A DNA stretch of 64,000 bases. Origin: DASYTH01 sp035762905. GTDB taxonomy: Bacteria > Actinomycetota > Actinomycetes > Mycobacteriales > Pseudonocardiaceae. Below, piece after piece: positions 16,690 through 24,163 of this stretch. The notes under the pieces were generated by a model that saw nothing but the letters and a program-made list of their open reading frames with translations, did no database searches and was not told the DNA's origin. Positions within the stretch are counted from its first letter, which is position 1; every line of letters begins with the position of its first letter. A program made the translations under genes and the position numbers. The stretch covers positions 79,689-143,688 of the forward strand of contig NZ_DASUCC010000155.1 of the NCBI RefSeq assembly GCF_035762905.1, given 5' to 3'.

Positions 16690-17600
16690 CTGACGCCCAC
16701 CCGCCCTGTCGGCCGCTGCGCACTGACCGGCCAGCCGGCCGACCCACACCCGACCGCCGGCCCGCACCCCGACCCCGCCGGCCGCTGCGCGCTAACGGCC
16801 AGGCGGCCGATCCACTGGCGACCGGTTGACCCGCCGGGCCGCTGTGCGGCTAGTGGGCCGACCCGCACCCGACCGCGCCGCGACCCGCCGGCTGCTGCGC
16901 ACTGGCCGGCCAGGCGGCCGATCCACTGGCGACCGGTCGATCCGCCGGGCCGCTGTGCGGCTAGCCGGCCGACCCGCACCCGACCGCGCCGCGACCCGCC
17001 GGCCGCTGCGCACTGGCCGACCAGGCGGCCGATCCACTGGCGACCGGATCCGCCGGGCCGCTGTGCGGCTAGTCGGCCGACCCGCACCCGGCGGCCTGGC
17101 TGCACCCCGACCGCCGGCCGACCCGCAGCCCGACCCCCACCGGCTGCTGCGCACTGGCCGGCCAGGCGACCGATCCACTGGCGACCGGTTGACCCGCCGG
17201 GCCGCTGTGCAGCCTGCCGGCCGACCCGCACTCCGATCCGCCCGCCGCTGTCTGCTGACGGTCAGCCGGTCGACCCACTCCCGGCCGCCGGCCGATCCAG
17301 GCCCCCCCGATCCGCCGGCCGATCCGACCCCCGACCCGCTGGCCGATCCGCACCCCGACCTGCCGGCCGCTGCGCGCCGATGGCCAGCCGGCCGATCCGC
17401 TGGCGACTGCTCGAACCGCTGTGCGGCCTGCCGGCCGACCCATCCCGACGCGCACCCGGTCCGCTGGCCGCTGCGCGCCGATGGCCAACCGGCCGACCGG
17501 CACCGGACCCGTCGGCCGCTGCGCGCTTGCGGCCAGCCGGCAGACCCGCTGGCGACCGGCCGCCCCGTCGGGCCGCTGTGCGCCCCGACAGCTCGTGCGG
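16690..17600 (+). repeat. GC-rich tandem/mosaic repeat tract
   Basis: About 900 bp built from related units. The unit GGCGGCCGATCCACTGGCGACCGG starts at 16802, 16913 and 17024 (an exact 111-bp period), and a variant starts at 17165 (141 bp on). Each unit also holds GGGCCGCTGTGCGGCTAG and CTGCGCACTGGCC. Further diverged copies (CCGCTGCGCGCCGATGGCCA) continue to about 17600. The 111-bp period is a multiple of three, so long open frames arise on both strands, but they look like translated repeat rather than genes. The mscL frame runs into it from the right. Confidence 0.75.
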
Positions 17601-18322
17601 CGCCGCAGGCGCACTGGGCGAACGCGGTCTGGTCGGTCGCTGGGACTGTGTAGCTGGCGGCTCGGCGGGTGCGTGGGCTCTGGTGGGAGTTGGGCTGGCC
17701 GTTTGGGTGGGTTGGCGGGTGGGTTGTTTGGGCGGAGTTGGGGGTGGCGTCGGTGGGGTGGGTTAGCGGGAGGGGTTGTTGGGGCGGCGTTGGGATTGCT
17801 GGGTGTGGGGACCGGGTGGTTGGGGCGGGGTGGGGGTTGGTGGGGTTGCTGGGTGTGGGGGGCGGAGTGAATGGGGCGGGGTGGGGGTTGGTGAGGGTGG
17901 TGGTTGGGGTTGGGGTGGTCGTTGTTGGGGTGGGTTTGTTGGGAGCGCAGGAGGTCGCGGATTTCGGTGAGGAGTTCGATGTCGGTGGGTTCGGAGGGTG
18001 GGGGTTCTTCGCCGCGGTCGCGGCGTTCCTGGAGTTTCTTCATCGGGAGGACGATCACGAAGTAGAGGACCGCGGCGACGGTGACGAAGCTGACGAACGC
18101 GGTCAGGATCGAGCCGAAGTCGAGGACGGTTTTGGGATTGTCGGGGTTGAGCTGCACGGCCCAGCCGATCTGGCTGTCGCCGCCGATGACCGCGATGAGC
18201 GGGTTGAGCAGCTTGTCGACGATGGCGGTCACGATCGCGGTGAACGCGGTACCGATGATCACGGCGACGGCGAGGTCGATCACGTTGCCGCGCATCACGA
18301 ATTCCTTGAAACCCTTCAGCAC
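17069..18322 (-). CDS. mscL: large-conductance mechanosensitive channel MscL with abnormal C-terminal extension
   Basis: Residues 1-128 (DNA 17939-18322) are a normal MscL: MLKGFKEFVMRGNVIDLAVA, a first pore helix (VIIGTAFTAIVTAIVDKLL), a second helix (ILTAFVSFVTVAAVLYFVIV) and the cytoplasmic helix (DIELLTEIRDLLRSQ). The protein releases solutes during hypo-osmotic shock. MscL normally ends here. Instead the frame stays open for about 289 residues, first Pro/His/Asn-rich, then Arg/Gly-rich where it enters the repeat tract. The functional product may be only the core, with the natural stop lost by an indel. Position after moaB2 matches Rv0985c. Confidence 0.8.
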   Translation of the reverse strand: MLKGFKEFVMRGNVIDLAVAVIIGTAFTAIVTAIVDKLLNPLIAVIGGDSQIGWAVQLNPDNPKTVLDFGSILTAFVSFVTVAAVLYFVIVLPMKKLQERRDRGEEPPPSEPTDIELLTEIRDLLRSQQTHPNNDHPNPNHHPHQPPPRPIHSAPHTQQPHQPPPRPNHPVPTPSNPNAAPTTPPANPPHRRHPQLRPNNPPANPPKRPAQLPPEPTHPPSRQLHSPSDRPDRVRPVRLRRRTSCRGAQRPDGAAGRQRVCRLAASAQRPTGPVPVGRLAIGAQRPADRVRVGMGRPAGRTAVRAVASGSAGWPSARSGRQVGVRIGQRVGGRIGRRIGGAWIGRRPGVGRPADRQQTAAGGSECGSAGRLHSGPAGQPVASGSVAWPASAQQPVGVGLRVGRRSGCSQAAGCGSAD

Positions 18323-18350
18323 TACGGGCTCCTTCGATCGGGTGAGGGGT

Positions 18351-19016
18351 TTAGCGCAAGGTCACCGCTACGGGGTATCCAAGCGACACCGACGCAACCC
18401 TGGTCGCGGCCTCCGGTGGCATGGCGATCACCACAAGGCGTCCGTCCGCCGCCTGGTCGGACTCCGGCGCCAGCACCGTGATGACGACAACGTCGGAGGC
18501 GAGCAGGGCCGTGCCACGCCCGTCGCCGGTCACCACGTCGACCCGGGCGCCCGGCATCAGCAGATCGGCGACCGCCGCGTCGGCCAGCCGCACGGGCACG
18601 GCGACGGCGTCCGGCCCGCCCGTGGTCAGCCGGGTGTTCTCCGGGCCCACCAGCCGGGTCGACGTGATCGGCTCGCCGGCCGTCGCCGCACCGGCAAGCA
18701 CCCGCCCGGTCACCGACTCGGCCGACTCCAGCGCGGTCGCCGGCCGCAACGACGGCGGCGCACGCTCAACCCGCACGTCGCCGGCGCCCAGGGTGGTGCC
18801 CGGTGCCAGATCCCGGGCGGCGACCAGCACCGGAACCCCGGGCGGTGCGCCACCGGCCGGCGGTGGATCCGGGCGCACCGCAAGCGCCCCGGCGAGCAGC
18901 ACCAGCGCGGCGGCGATCAGCCGGCGGGGGGCAAGCGCACGCGGCCAGCCTCGGCTGCCGAGCAGTTGACGGAGCCGATCCCGTAGGACCGGCGCGAGAC
19001 GGTGGTTCGTGGTCAT
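18351..19016 (-). CDS. SAF-domain (CpaB/RcpC-like) membrane protein
   Basis: A 221-residue protein. Basic cytoplasmic N terminus, one membrane segment (RRLIAAALVLLAGALAV), then a SAF domain beginning VPVLVAARDLAPGTTLGAGD and a second strand-rich part (VAVPVRLADAAVADLLMPGARVDVV). SAF proteins of this shape are related to CpaB/RcpC, which act in Flp pilus assembly, but no pilus genes are nearby. The start is the ATG at 19016, where the membrane-protein N terminus begins; the frame stays open upstream into the ruc region. Its position next to ruc is not part of the M. tuberculosis order. Confidence 0.75.
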   Translation of the reverse strand: MTTNHRLAPVLRDRLRQLLGSRGWPRALAPRRLIAAALVLLAGALAVRPDPPPAGGAPPGVPVLVAARDLAPGTTLGAGDVRVERAPPSLRPATALESAESVTGRVLAGAATAGEPITSTRLVGPENTRLTTGGPDAVAVPVRLADAAVADLLMPGARVDVVTGDGRGTALLASDVVVITVLAPESDQAADGRLVVIAMPPEAATRVASVSLGYPVAVTLR

Positions 19017-19107
19017 GTGGCCGAAGCTAGCCACGCACGGCGCGACCGGTCGGCCTCTAACCCGGAACTGTGGACAACTGCCCGCCCTGTGGACAGGCAG
19101 AGAATTC

Positions 19108-19467
19108 TCAGGACGCCTTGGCCGCCGGAGCCGACGTGCTCGAGGACGACGAGGAGGAGGACGCCGAGGAGGAAGACGACGACGAAGACGACGAGGAGGA
19201 CGACTTGTCGCCCCCGGACGCGGCCGCCTCCTTCTTGCCGGAACCACCCTCCGACGAGGGCGACGCGGACGACGCGGACGACCCGCTCTTGGCCCGGCTG
19301 TCCGTGCGGTAGAAACCGCTGCCCTTGAACACCACGCCGACCGATCCGTACAGCTTGCGCAGCCGCCCGGCACACTCCGGGCACTCGGTCAGCGACGGGT
19401 CGGTGAACGCCTGCACCTGCTCAAACCGGTGGTCACAGGCCGTACAGGCGTATTGGTAGGTCGGCAC
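19108..19467 (-). CDS. ruc: Ruc-like FmdB-family zinc-ribbon chaperone
   Basis: A 119-residue protein. The N-terminal zinc ribbon has Cys8-x2-Cys11 and Cys29-x2-Cys32 (YACTACDH, ECPECAG), then KLYGSVGVVFKGSGFY, the FmdB signature. The C-terminal half is disordered and dominated by a run of about 25 Ser with occasional Ala. GTG 19467 gives the canonical VPTYQYAC start behind a GAGGGAG ribosome site. In M. tuberculosis Rv0991c (Ruc) has this design, is controlled by HrcA, uses its Cys as a redox switch and hands unfolded protein to DnaK. The CIRCE operator just upstream and the neighbouring 5-FCL gene support orthology. Confidence 0.85.
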   Translation of the reverse strand: MPTYQYACTACDHRFEQVQAFTDPSLTECPECAGRLRKLYGSVGVVFKGSGFYRTDSRAKSGSSASSASPSSEGGSGKKEAAASGGDKSSSSSSSSSSSSSASSSSSSSSTSAPAAKAS

Positions 19468-19490
19468 GGTCAGCTCCCTCAAGCCCTGGC

Positions 19491-19517
19491 TTGGCACTCT
19501 TCATACCTGAGTGCCAA
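19491..19517 (-). promoter_or_regulatory. CIRCE operator (HrcA site)
   Basis: TTGGCACTC (19491-19499), a 9-nt spacer, then GAGTGCCAA (19509-19517): a perfect inverted repeat with the exact CIRCE geometry, 24 bp upstream of the ruc start. CIRCE is the operator of the heat-shock repressor HrcA. This predicts heat-inducible ruc expression. Confidence 0.9.
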
Positions 19518-19534
19518 ACCGATGATAGCTCAGC

Positions 19535-20143
19535 TCAATCGAACCGGATCAAACCTCGATGGGGCGTGAGCGCAGCGCTCACCCGCACGTCGTGCGGCTC
19601 CGCCGGCAACTCGGGGAACAGCTCCTGATCCCTGATCACGGCCACCAGCGGCGTCCCCGGCGCGGCCAGCGGCAGGGACTGGTCGTAGTGCCCGGCGCCC
19701 TGGCCCAGCCGCATCCCGGTCCGGTCCACCGCCAGCGCCGGCACCAGCACCAGGTCGGCGATCCGCAGCGCGGTGGTCGACAACCGCTCCCCGACCGGCT
19801 CCAGCAACCCGTACGGACCCGGCCGCAACGAGTCCGGCCCGGCGTACCACGCCCAGTCCAGCGGCCCCCGCCCGGCGACCACCGGCAGCAGCACCCGGAC
19901 CCCGTACTCGGCGACGTCGTCGAGCATCTGCGCCGCGCCCGGCTCCGAGCCGACCGGCACGTACCCGCACAGCGTCTGGCCCGGCCGCACGATTCTCCCG
20001 CTGGTCAGCTGGCCGGAAAGGGCCATGGCCTCGGCGAACCGCACGCTGGCCGGGACCGCGCGCCGAGCGGCGCGGAGCTCCTGACGCCACCGTGTCTTAC
20101 TCCATGCACGGGTCGCATCCAGATCGCTGCCTAGCTGAGCCAC
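19535..20143 (-). CDS. 5-formyltetrahydrofolate cyclo-ligase
   Basis: A 202-residue enzyme converting 5-formyl-THF to 5,10-methenyl-THF with ATP. The N-terminal basic segment (KTRWRQELRAARRAV) and the C-terminal loop VLVPALAVDRTGMRLGQGAGHYDQSL match the family; the latter holds the Gly-rich phosphate loop and the conserved RLGxGxGxYD motif. Length is typical. It is divergent from galU, with only about 24 bp between the start codons. The galU/5-FCL divergent pair is conserved in mycobacteria (Rv0992c/Rv0993). Confidence 0.9.
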   Translation of the reverse strand: MAQLGSDLDATRAWSKTRWRQELRAARRAVPASVRFAEAMALSGQLTSGRIVRPGQTLCGYVPVGSEPGAAQMLDDVAEYGVRVLLPVVAGRGPLDWAWYAGPDSLRPGPYGLLEPVGERLSTTALRIADLVLVPALAVDRTGMRLGQGAGHYDQSLPLAAPGTPLVAVIRDQELFPELPAEPHDVRVSAALTPHRGLIRFD

Positions 20144-20153
20144 GCCATGAGGT

Positions 20154-20170
20154 TAGAGTCGCTGTCCATG
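20154..20170 (+). promoter_or_regulatory. leaderless-type promoter of galU
   Basis: TAGAGT at 20154-20159 is followed by the ATG at 20168, 8 nt away. There is no ribosome site, and the 24-bp divergent gap leaves no room for a leader. If this is the -10, the ATG at 20147 cannot be the start. Confidence 0.45.
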
Positions 20171-21052
20171 GCACCTCCGTTCGCCACCGCCATCGTGCCG
20201 GCCGCCGGGCTCGGCACCCGCTTCCTGCCCGCCACCAAGGCGGTACCCAAGGAACTGTTTCCGGTCATCGACACGCCCGGCATCGAGTTGGTCGCCGCCG
20301 AGGCCGCCGAGGCCGGTGCCACCCGACTGGTCATCGTGACCTCGCCGGGCAAGGACGCGGTCGCCGAGTACTTCCGTCCGCAGCCCGAACTGGAGGCGAC
20401 GCTGGAGCGGCGCGGCAAGACCGACCTGCTCGCCCGGGTCCGCCGAGCCCCCGGCCTGCTCCGGGTCGAGACCGCCATCCAGGACCAGGCCCTCGGGCTC
20501 GGCCACGCGGTCGGCTGCGCCGAGCCGAACCTGCGGCCGGACGAGGAGGCCGTCGCGGTGCTGCTGCCCGACGACCTGGTGCTGCCCACCGGGGTGCTGC
20601 GCCGGATGGCCGACGTGCGTCAGGAGAAGGGCGGCACCGTGCTGTGCGCGTTCGACATCCCGCGCGCGGAGATCTCCGCCTACGGCGTGTTCGACGTGGA
20701 CGACACCGACGACCCCGACGTCAAGCGGGTCAACGGCATGGTGGAGAAGCCGGCCGCCGACGAGGCGCCGTCCAGCTTCGCCGCCGCCGGGCGCTACCTG
20801 CTCGACCGGGCGATCTTCGACGCGTTGAAACGGATCACCCCGGGTGCGGGCGGTGAGCTGCAGCTCACCGACGCGATCGCCCTGCTGATCTCCGAGGGAC
20901 ACCCGGTACACGTGGTCGTCCACCGGGGTGGCCGCCACGACCTGGGCAATCCTGCCGGTTTCCTGCGTGCCGCCGTGGACTTTGCGCTTGCGCACCCGGA
21001 GTATGGGCCCGATCTACGTGATTGGCTGCGGGGCCGAATAGCGGACGGGTAG
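20168..21052 (+). CDS. galU: UTP-glucose-1-phosphate uridylyltransferase
   Basis: A 294-residue nucleotidyltransferase making UDP-glucose for polysaccharide and envelope glycan synthesis. The N-terminal signature AAGLGTRFLPATKAVPKEL binds UTP, VEKPAADEAPS is the sugar-binding loop, and GGELQLTDAI the conserved acidic segment. The start is ATG 20168; an upstream in-frame ATG at 20147 would add seven residues and overlap the promoter region. It heads the galU-glp-rimJ-glpR gene run, as in M. tuberculosis Rv0993-Rv0996. Confidence 0.93.
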   Translation: MAPPFATAIVPAAGLGTRFLPATKAVPKELFPVIDTPGIELVAAEAAEAGATRLVIVTSPGKDAVAEYFRPQPELEATLERRGKTDLLARVRRAPGLLRVETAIQDQALGLGHAVGCAEPNLRPDEEAVAVLLPDDLVLPTGVLRRMADVRQEKGGTVLCAFDIPRAEISAYGVFDVDDTDDPDVKRVNGMVEKPAADEAPSSFAAAGRYLLDRAIFDALKRITPGAGGELQLTDAIALLISEGHPVHVVVHRGGRHDLGNPAGFLRAAVDFALAHPEYGPDLRDWLRGRIADG

Positions 21053-21065
21053 GCGGTCGGGGCGG

Positions 21066-22289
21066 ATGAGGTCAGTCGACGAGCAGCTTGGTCGGGCTCT
21101 TGCGGCCGCGGTCCGACCGGCTCCCGTGCGCGTGCCCATCGCCGAGGCACAGGGGATGCTCTGCGCCGAGGACGTGGTCGCCGAGCAGGCGCTGCCCGGG
21201 TTCGACCAGGCGGCCGTCGACGGTTACGCCGTGCGCAGCGTCGACGTCCGGCTGGCCGGCACCGAACAGGTCCGGCTGCCGGTGGTCGGGGAGATCACGG
21301 CCGGTTCCCGCCAGCCCCGCCGGCTGCAGCCCGGCCAGACGGTGCGCGTGGTCACCGGGGCGCCGCTGCCCACGCTGGCCGACGCGGTGGTCCCGGTCGG
21401 CTACACCGACGGCCACCACGCCCGGGTGACCGTGCATCAGCCGGTGCCCTCGGCCGCGTTCGTCCGCCGCACCGGCGAGGACGTGCAGACCGGCGACGTG
21501 GCCGTGCGCCGCGGCGCGCCGATCGGCCCGGCCCAGGTCGGGCTGCTGGCCGCGGTCGGCCGGGCCAAGGTGCTGGTCTATCCGAAACCCCGGGTCTCGG
21601 TGATCTCGATCGGCGACGAGCTGGTGGACGTCGACCGCACGCCCAGTCCCGGCCAGGTCTACGACGTGAACTCCTACGCCCTGGCCGCCGCCGCCCGGGA
21701 CGCCGGCGCCGAGGTGAACCGGGTCGGCATCGTGCCGGCCGAGGGCCGCAAGATCCGTGAGCTGGTGGAGAGCCGGCTGCTGCTGTCCGAGATCGTGGTG
21801 ATCGCCGGCGGGGTCGGCGGCGAGCTGTCCGGCGAGATCACCGCGGCGCTGGCCGAGCTCGGCGACGTGGACACCACGCGGGTGGCCATGCATCCCGGCT
21901 CGGTGCAGGGGTTCGGCCGGCTCGGACCCGACGCGGTGCCGACCTTCCTGTTGCCCAGCAACCCGATGAGCGCGCTGGTGGTGTTCGAGGTGATGGTGCG
22001 TCCGCTGATCCGGGCCGCCCAGGGAAAGCGCAACCCGCAGCGCCGGGTGATCTCCGCCCGCCTACTCTCTCCGGTGAGTTCCACGAAGGGGCGAAAGGGT
22101 TTTCTGCGTGCCCAGCTACTCAGGGACGAGACCAACGGGGAGTACCTCGTGCAGCCGCTAGGGATGTCCGGGTCACACCTGCTCGCCGCACTCGCCGAGG
22201 CGAACTGCCTGATCCTGGTGGACGAGGAGACCACCGACGTGGCGGTCGGCGACGAGGTGTTAGTGAGCTTCCTGGCGCAACGTGGCTGA
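21066..22289 (+). CDS. glp: MoeA/gephyrin-like protein (Glp-type)
   Basis: A 407-residue protein with MoeA domain order: linker, domain II insertion, and the MogA-like molybdotransferase domain (VSVISIGDELVD, then AGGVGGE). It begins MRSVDEQLGRALAAA and has the FDQAAVDGYAV loop (usual MoeA: P.fD.SamDGyAv). In corynebacteria the paralogue in this gene context, Glp, binds FtsZ and a membrane receptor GlpR encoded nearby rather than making cofactor. Because a rimJ gene and a GlpR/SepX-like membrane gene follow here too, cell-division function is favoured over Mo-cofactor synthesis. AGGVGGE in place of the usual GGxS in the catalytic loop also fits loss of the MoeA reaction. Confidence 0.85.
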   Translation: MRSVDEQLGRALAAAVRPAPVRVPIAEAQGMLCAEDVVAEQALPGFDQAAVDGYAVRSVDVRLAGTEQVRLPVVGEITAGSRQPRRLQPGQTVRVVTGAPLPTLADAVVPVGYTDGHHARVTVHQPVPSAAFVRRTGEDVQTGDVAVRRGAPIGPAQVGLLAAVGRAKVLVYPKPRVSVISIGDELVDVDRTPSPGQVYDVNSYALAAAARDAGAEVNRVGIVPAEGRKIRELVESRLLLSEIVVIAGGVGGELSGEITAALAELGDVDTTRVAMHPGSVQGFGRLGPDAVPTFLLPSNPMSALVVFEVMVRPLIRAAQGKRNPQRRVISARLLSPVSSTKGRKGFLRAQLLRDETNGEYLVQPLGMSGSHLLAALAEANCLILVDEETTDVAVGDEVLVSFLAQRG

Positions 22290-22956
22290 GCGACACCCGG
22301 GGGTCGCCGCGATGCCGGCGACCGGGCGCCATCCCGGTTGGCCGGCGCGGCTGGGCCCGATTCGGGTGCCCGCCGGGCGCCTCGAACTGCGCAAACCGAA
22401 GCTGACTGACGCGGCCGCATGGAGCCGGGTCCGGCTCGCCGACCGCCGGCACCTGGAGAGTTGGGAGCCGACCGCGCCGGGCACGTGGGAGGACCGCAAC
22501 GGCACGCTGTCCTGGCCGGCCCAGTGGTCGGCGCTGCGCGGGCTGGCCCGGCGCGGGATGTCGCTGCCGTTCGTGATCCTGGTCGACGGCCGGCTGGCCG
22601 GGCAGGTCACCGTGGGCAACGTGGTCCGCGGGTCGCTGTGCTCGGCGTGGGTCGGGTACTGGGTGTCCAGCCGGCTGACCTCCGGCGGGGTGGCCACCGC
22701 GGCGGTCGCGCTGGTCGTCGACCATTGTTTCGCCGCGGCCGGACTGCACCGGCTGGAGGCCACCGTGCGGCCGGAGAACGTGCCAAGCCTGCGGGTTCTG
22801 GAAAAGCTCGGATTCCGCAAGGAGGGCGTGTTCCAGCGTTATCTGGACGTCGACGGTGCCTGGCGGGACCACCTGTGTTTCGCGCTGACCGCAGAGGAGA
22901 TTCCGAACGGTCTGGTTTCCCGGTTGGTGGCCACCGGGCGTGCGCATATCGATTAG
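22282..22956 (+). CDS. rimJ: RimJ/RimL-like GNAT acetyltransferase
   Basis: A 224-residue GNAT of the ribosomal-protein N-acetyltransferase type. After a 30-residue lead it has the RLELRKPKLTDAAAW strand-helix start, the YWVSSRLTSGGVATAAVALV acetyl-CoA loop and the C-terminal VPSLRVLEKLGFRKEG plus DHLCFAL signature. GTG 22282 overlaps the glp stop by 8 nt. The gene keeps the Rv0995 (rimJ) position; the acetylated substrate in this context is not established. Confidence 0.88.
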   Translation: MAERHPGVAAMPATGRHPGWPARLGPIRVPAGRLELRKPKLTDAAAWSRVRLADRRHLESWEPTAPGTWEDRNGTLSWPAQWSALRGLARRGMSLPFVILVDGRLAGQVTVGNVVRGSLCSAWVGYWVSSRLTSGGVATAAVALVVDHCFAAAGLHRLEATVRPENVPSLRVLEKLGFRKEGVFQRYLDVDGAWRDHLCFALTAEEIPNGLVSRLVATGRAHID

Positions 22957-23068
22957 GTCCGACCGGGTGAATTCGCCCGGCGCGCCTCCGTCGCCGATGT
23001 GACTGTTGTGACTAACGTGGCGCGGGTAAATAGTGGTGGAGGAGTGTCTGCCGGGGGAGGTGCCGGGC

Positions 23069-23791
23069 ATGCCGAGTTCGTTGATCATCGTCGCACTCGT
23101 CGTGGCCTGGCTCGCCGTCCTCGTGCCCATGATCGTGCGCAAACGACAGGAGATCGCCAGGACCGCGGACTCGGCGCTGGCCGCCCGGGTAGTCCGCAGT
23201 GCCGAGGAGGAGCCGATGCGCGACACCGAGGACGGCGACGAGGCCCAGCCGCCCGACAATCCCGCCGTCGACGGGGACGCCCCGGTGGAGCGGGTTCCGC
23301 CGCCGTCGCTGTTCGAGCCGTCCACCCGCGGCTATCGGCCCGGGCGCGGTGGGTTCGACCCGCAGGCGGCCGCCGCCCTCGCTCGGGCCAAGTACTCCTT
23401 CCGGCAGCGCGTCGTGCTGACCATGATCATCAGCGCGGTGCTGACCGGCGTCGCCGCCGGCATCCTGGACACCCGGTTCTGGTGGGCGCACGCCGCCGTC
23501 GACCTCGCCCTGGTCACCTATCTGGGGTACCTGCGCCGCCAGGTCCGCATCGAGCAGGAGCTCCGCGAGCGCCGCCAGGCCCGGATGCGCGCCGCCCACC
23601 GCTCACACGCCCAGCAGTTCGCCGAACCGGCCCCCGAGCCGGTGGCCCGTGCCGTCCAGCCCGTGGCCCCGCCGCCGCCCCGTCCGACCCCGCCCGGCAC
23701 CGTGATCGTCGACGTGGACGACGAGGACCCGGCCTTCGACGAGCTCGATCACCCCGACAACCTCCCCTACCGCCGCGCCGTAGGGGAGTAG
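23069..23791 (+). CDS. GlpR/SepX-like membrane protein
   Basis: A 240-residue protein with an N-terminal membrane helix (SLIIVALVVAWLAVLVPMIV), a long charged cytoplasmic loop, two more helices (RVVLTMIISAVLTGVAAGIL and a WWAHAAVDLALVTYLGYL segment), a basic coiled stretch (RRQVRIEQELRERRQARMRA) and a Pro-rich acidic tail ending in DELDHPDNLPYRRA. ATG 23069 is fixed by GGGGGAGG at 23053-23060. The topology and its place after glp and rimJ match Rv0996, corynebacterial GlpR and streptomycete SepX, which tie Glp and divisome proteins to the membrane. Assignment is by context; no catalytic motif. Confidence 0.75.
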   Translation: MPSSLIIVALVVAWLAVLVPMIVRKRQEIARTADSALAARVVRSAEEEPMRDTEDGDEAQPPDNPAVDGDAPVERVPPPSLFEPSTRGYRPGRGGFDPQAAAALARAKYSFRQRVVLTMIISAVLTGVAAGILDTRFWWAHAAVDLALVTYLGYLRRQVRIEQELRERRQARMRAAHRSHAQQFAEPAPEPVARAVQPVAPPPPRPTPPGTVIVDVDDEDPAFDELDHPDNLPYRRAVGE

Positions 23792-23817
23792 CCGCCTGTT
23801 ATGCTCCGTGCGTTTCC

Positions 23818-23890
23818 GGGGCTGTAGCGCAGTTGGTAGCGCGCCTCGTTCGCATCGAGGAGGTCAGGGGTTCGATTCCCCTCAGCTCCA
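23818..23890 (+). tRNA. tRNA-Ala (CGC anticodon)
   Basis: A 73-nt cloverleaf: acceptor GGGGCTG paired with CAGCTCC, D-arm GCGC/GCGC, anticodon stem CCTCG/CGAGG with loop TTCGCAT (anticodon CGC, reading GCG), T-arm AGGGG-TTCGATT-CCCCT, discriminator A. CCA is not encoded. Confidence 0.97.
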
Positions 23891-23905
23891 CTTCCGGGGA
23901 CATAT

Positions 23906-23965
23906 GTCTGCGGAAAGCGCAGACGGGGGCGTTTCGCTGGTGTTTTCTGGGGGCGCAGCCCCCAG
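23906..23965 (+). terminator. hairpins after tRNA-Ala
   Basis: A 7-bp stem GTCTGCG/CGCAGAC with a 5-nt GAAAG loop (23906-23924) lies 15 nt after the tRNA. A second, very stable 8-bp stem CTGGGGGC/GCCCCCAG with a 3-nt loop (23947-23965) follows a TTTT. Either can end the tRNA transcript; the second is of the GGGGGC-GCA-GCCCCC type. Confidence 0.5.
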
Positions 23966-24148
23966 GCCCCGCCCGGGCGGCTTCGCCCCCCGGACCCCCC
24001 GACGGTGGGTGCCCGCGCGAGCAGGTCAACGTCGGCCACCCTTTGGGCACCTGCGGCTGGTGTCGGGCTAAGAGTCTCTGGTTGATCTCGGCTCTTGGTG
24101 CGCGCGTCGGGGCTTCGGGCTTTTCGGCTGTGTACCGGAGATTCGGGC

Positions 24149-24163
24149 TACATTTTTCGGGTG
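24149..24163 (+). promoter_or_regulatory. leaderless-type promoter of the DUF2236 gene
   Basis: TACATT at 24149-24154 ends 6 nt before the GTG at 24161. No Shine-Dalgarno precedes the GTG. This box is the main reason for choosing 24161 over the open frame beginning at 24095. Confidence 0.5.

Noticed and set aside
16690..17600. Possible CRISPR array
   Set aside because: Units are adjacent and similar throughout, with no short constant repeats separated by unique spacers and no cas genes.
16498..17766. A 422-codon plus-strand frame in the repeat tract
   Set aside because: Its translation is just the 111-bp repeat read in frame (RPIHWRPVDPPGRCAA repeated); equal-length frames exist in other phases and strands, so there is no sign of coding selection.
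20147..20167. Upstream ATG for galU
   Set aside because: It would add MRLESLS without family similarity and lies over the likely -10 box; ATG 20168 fits better.
21066..22289. A working molybdenum-cofactor cluster made of moaB2 and the MoeA-like gene
   Set aside because: The genes are 5 kb apart with unrelated genes between, no moaA/C/D/E are present, and the MoeA-like gene sits in the Glp-GlpR context.
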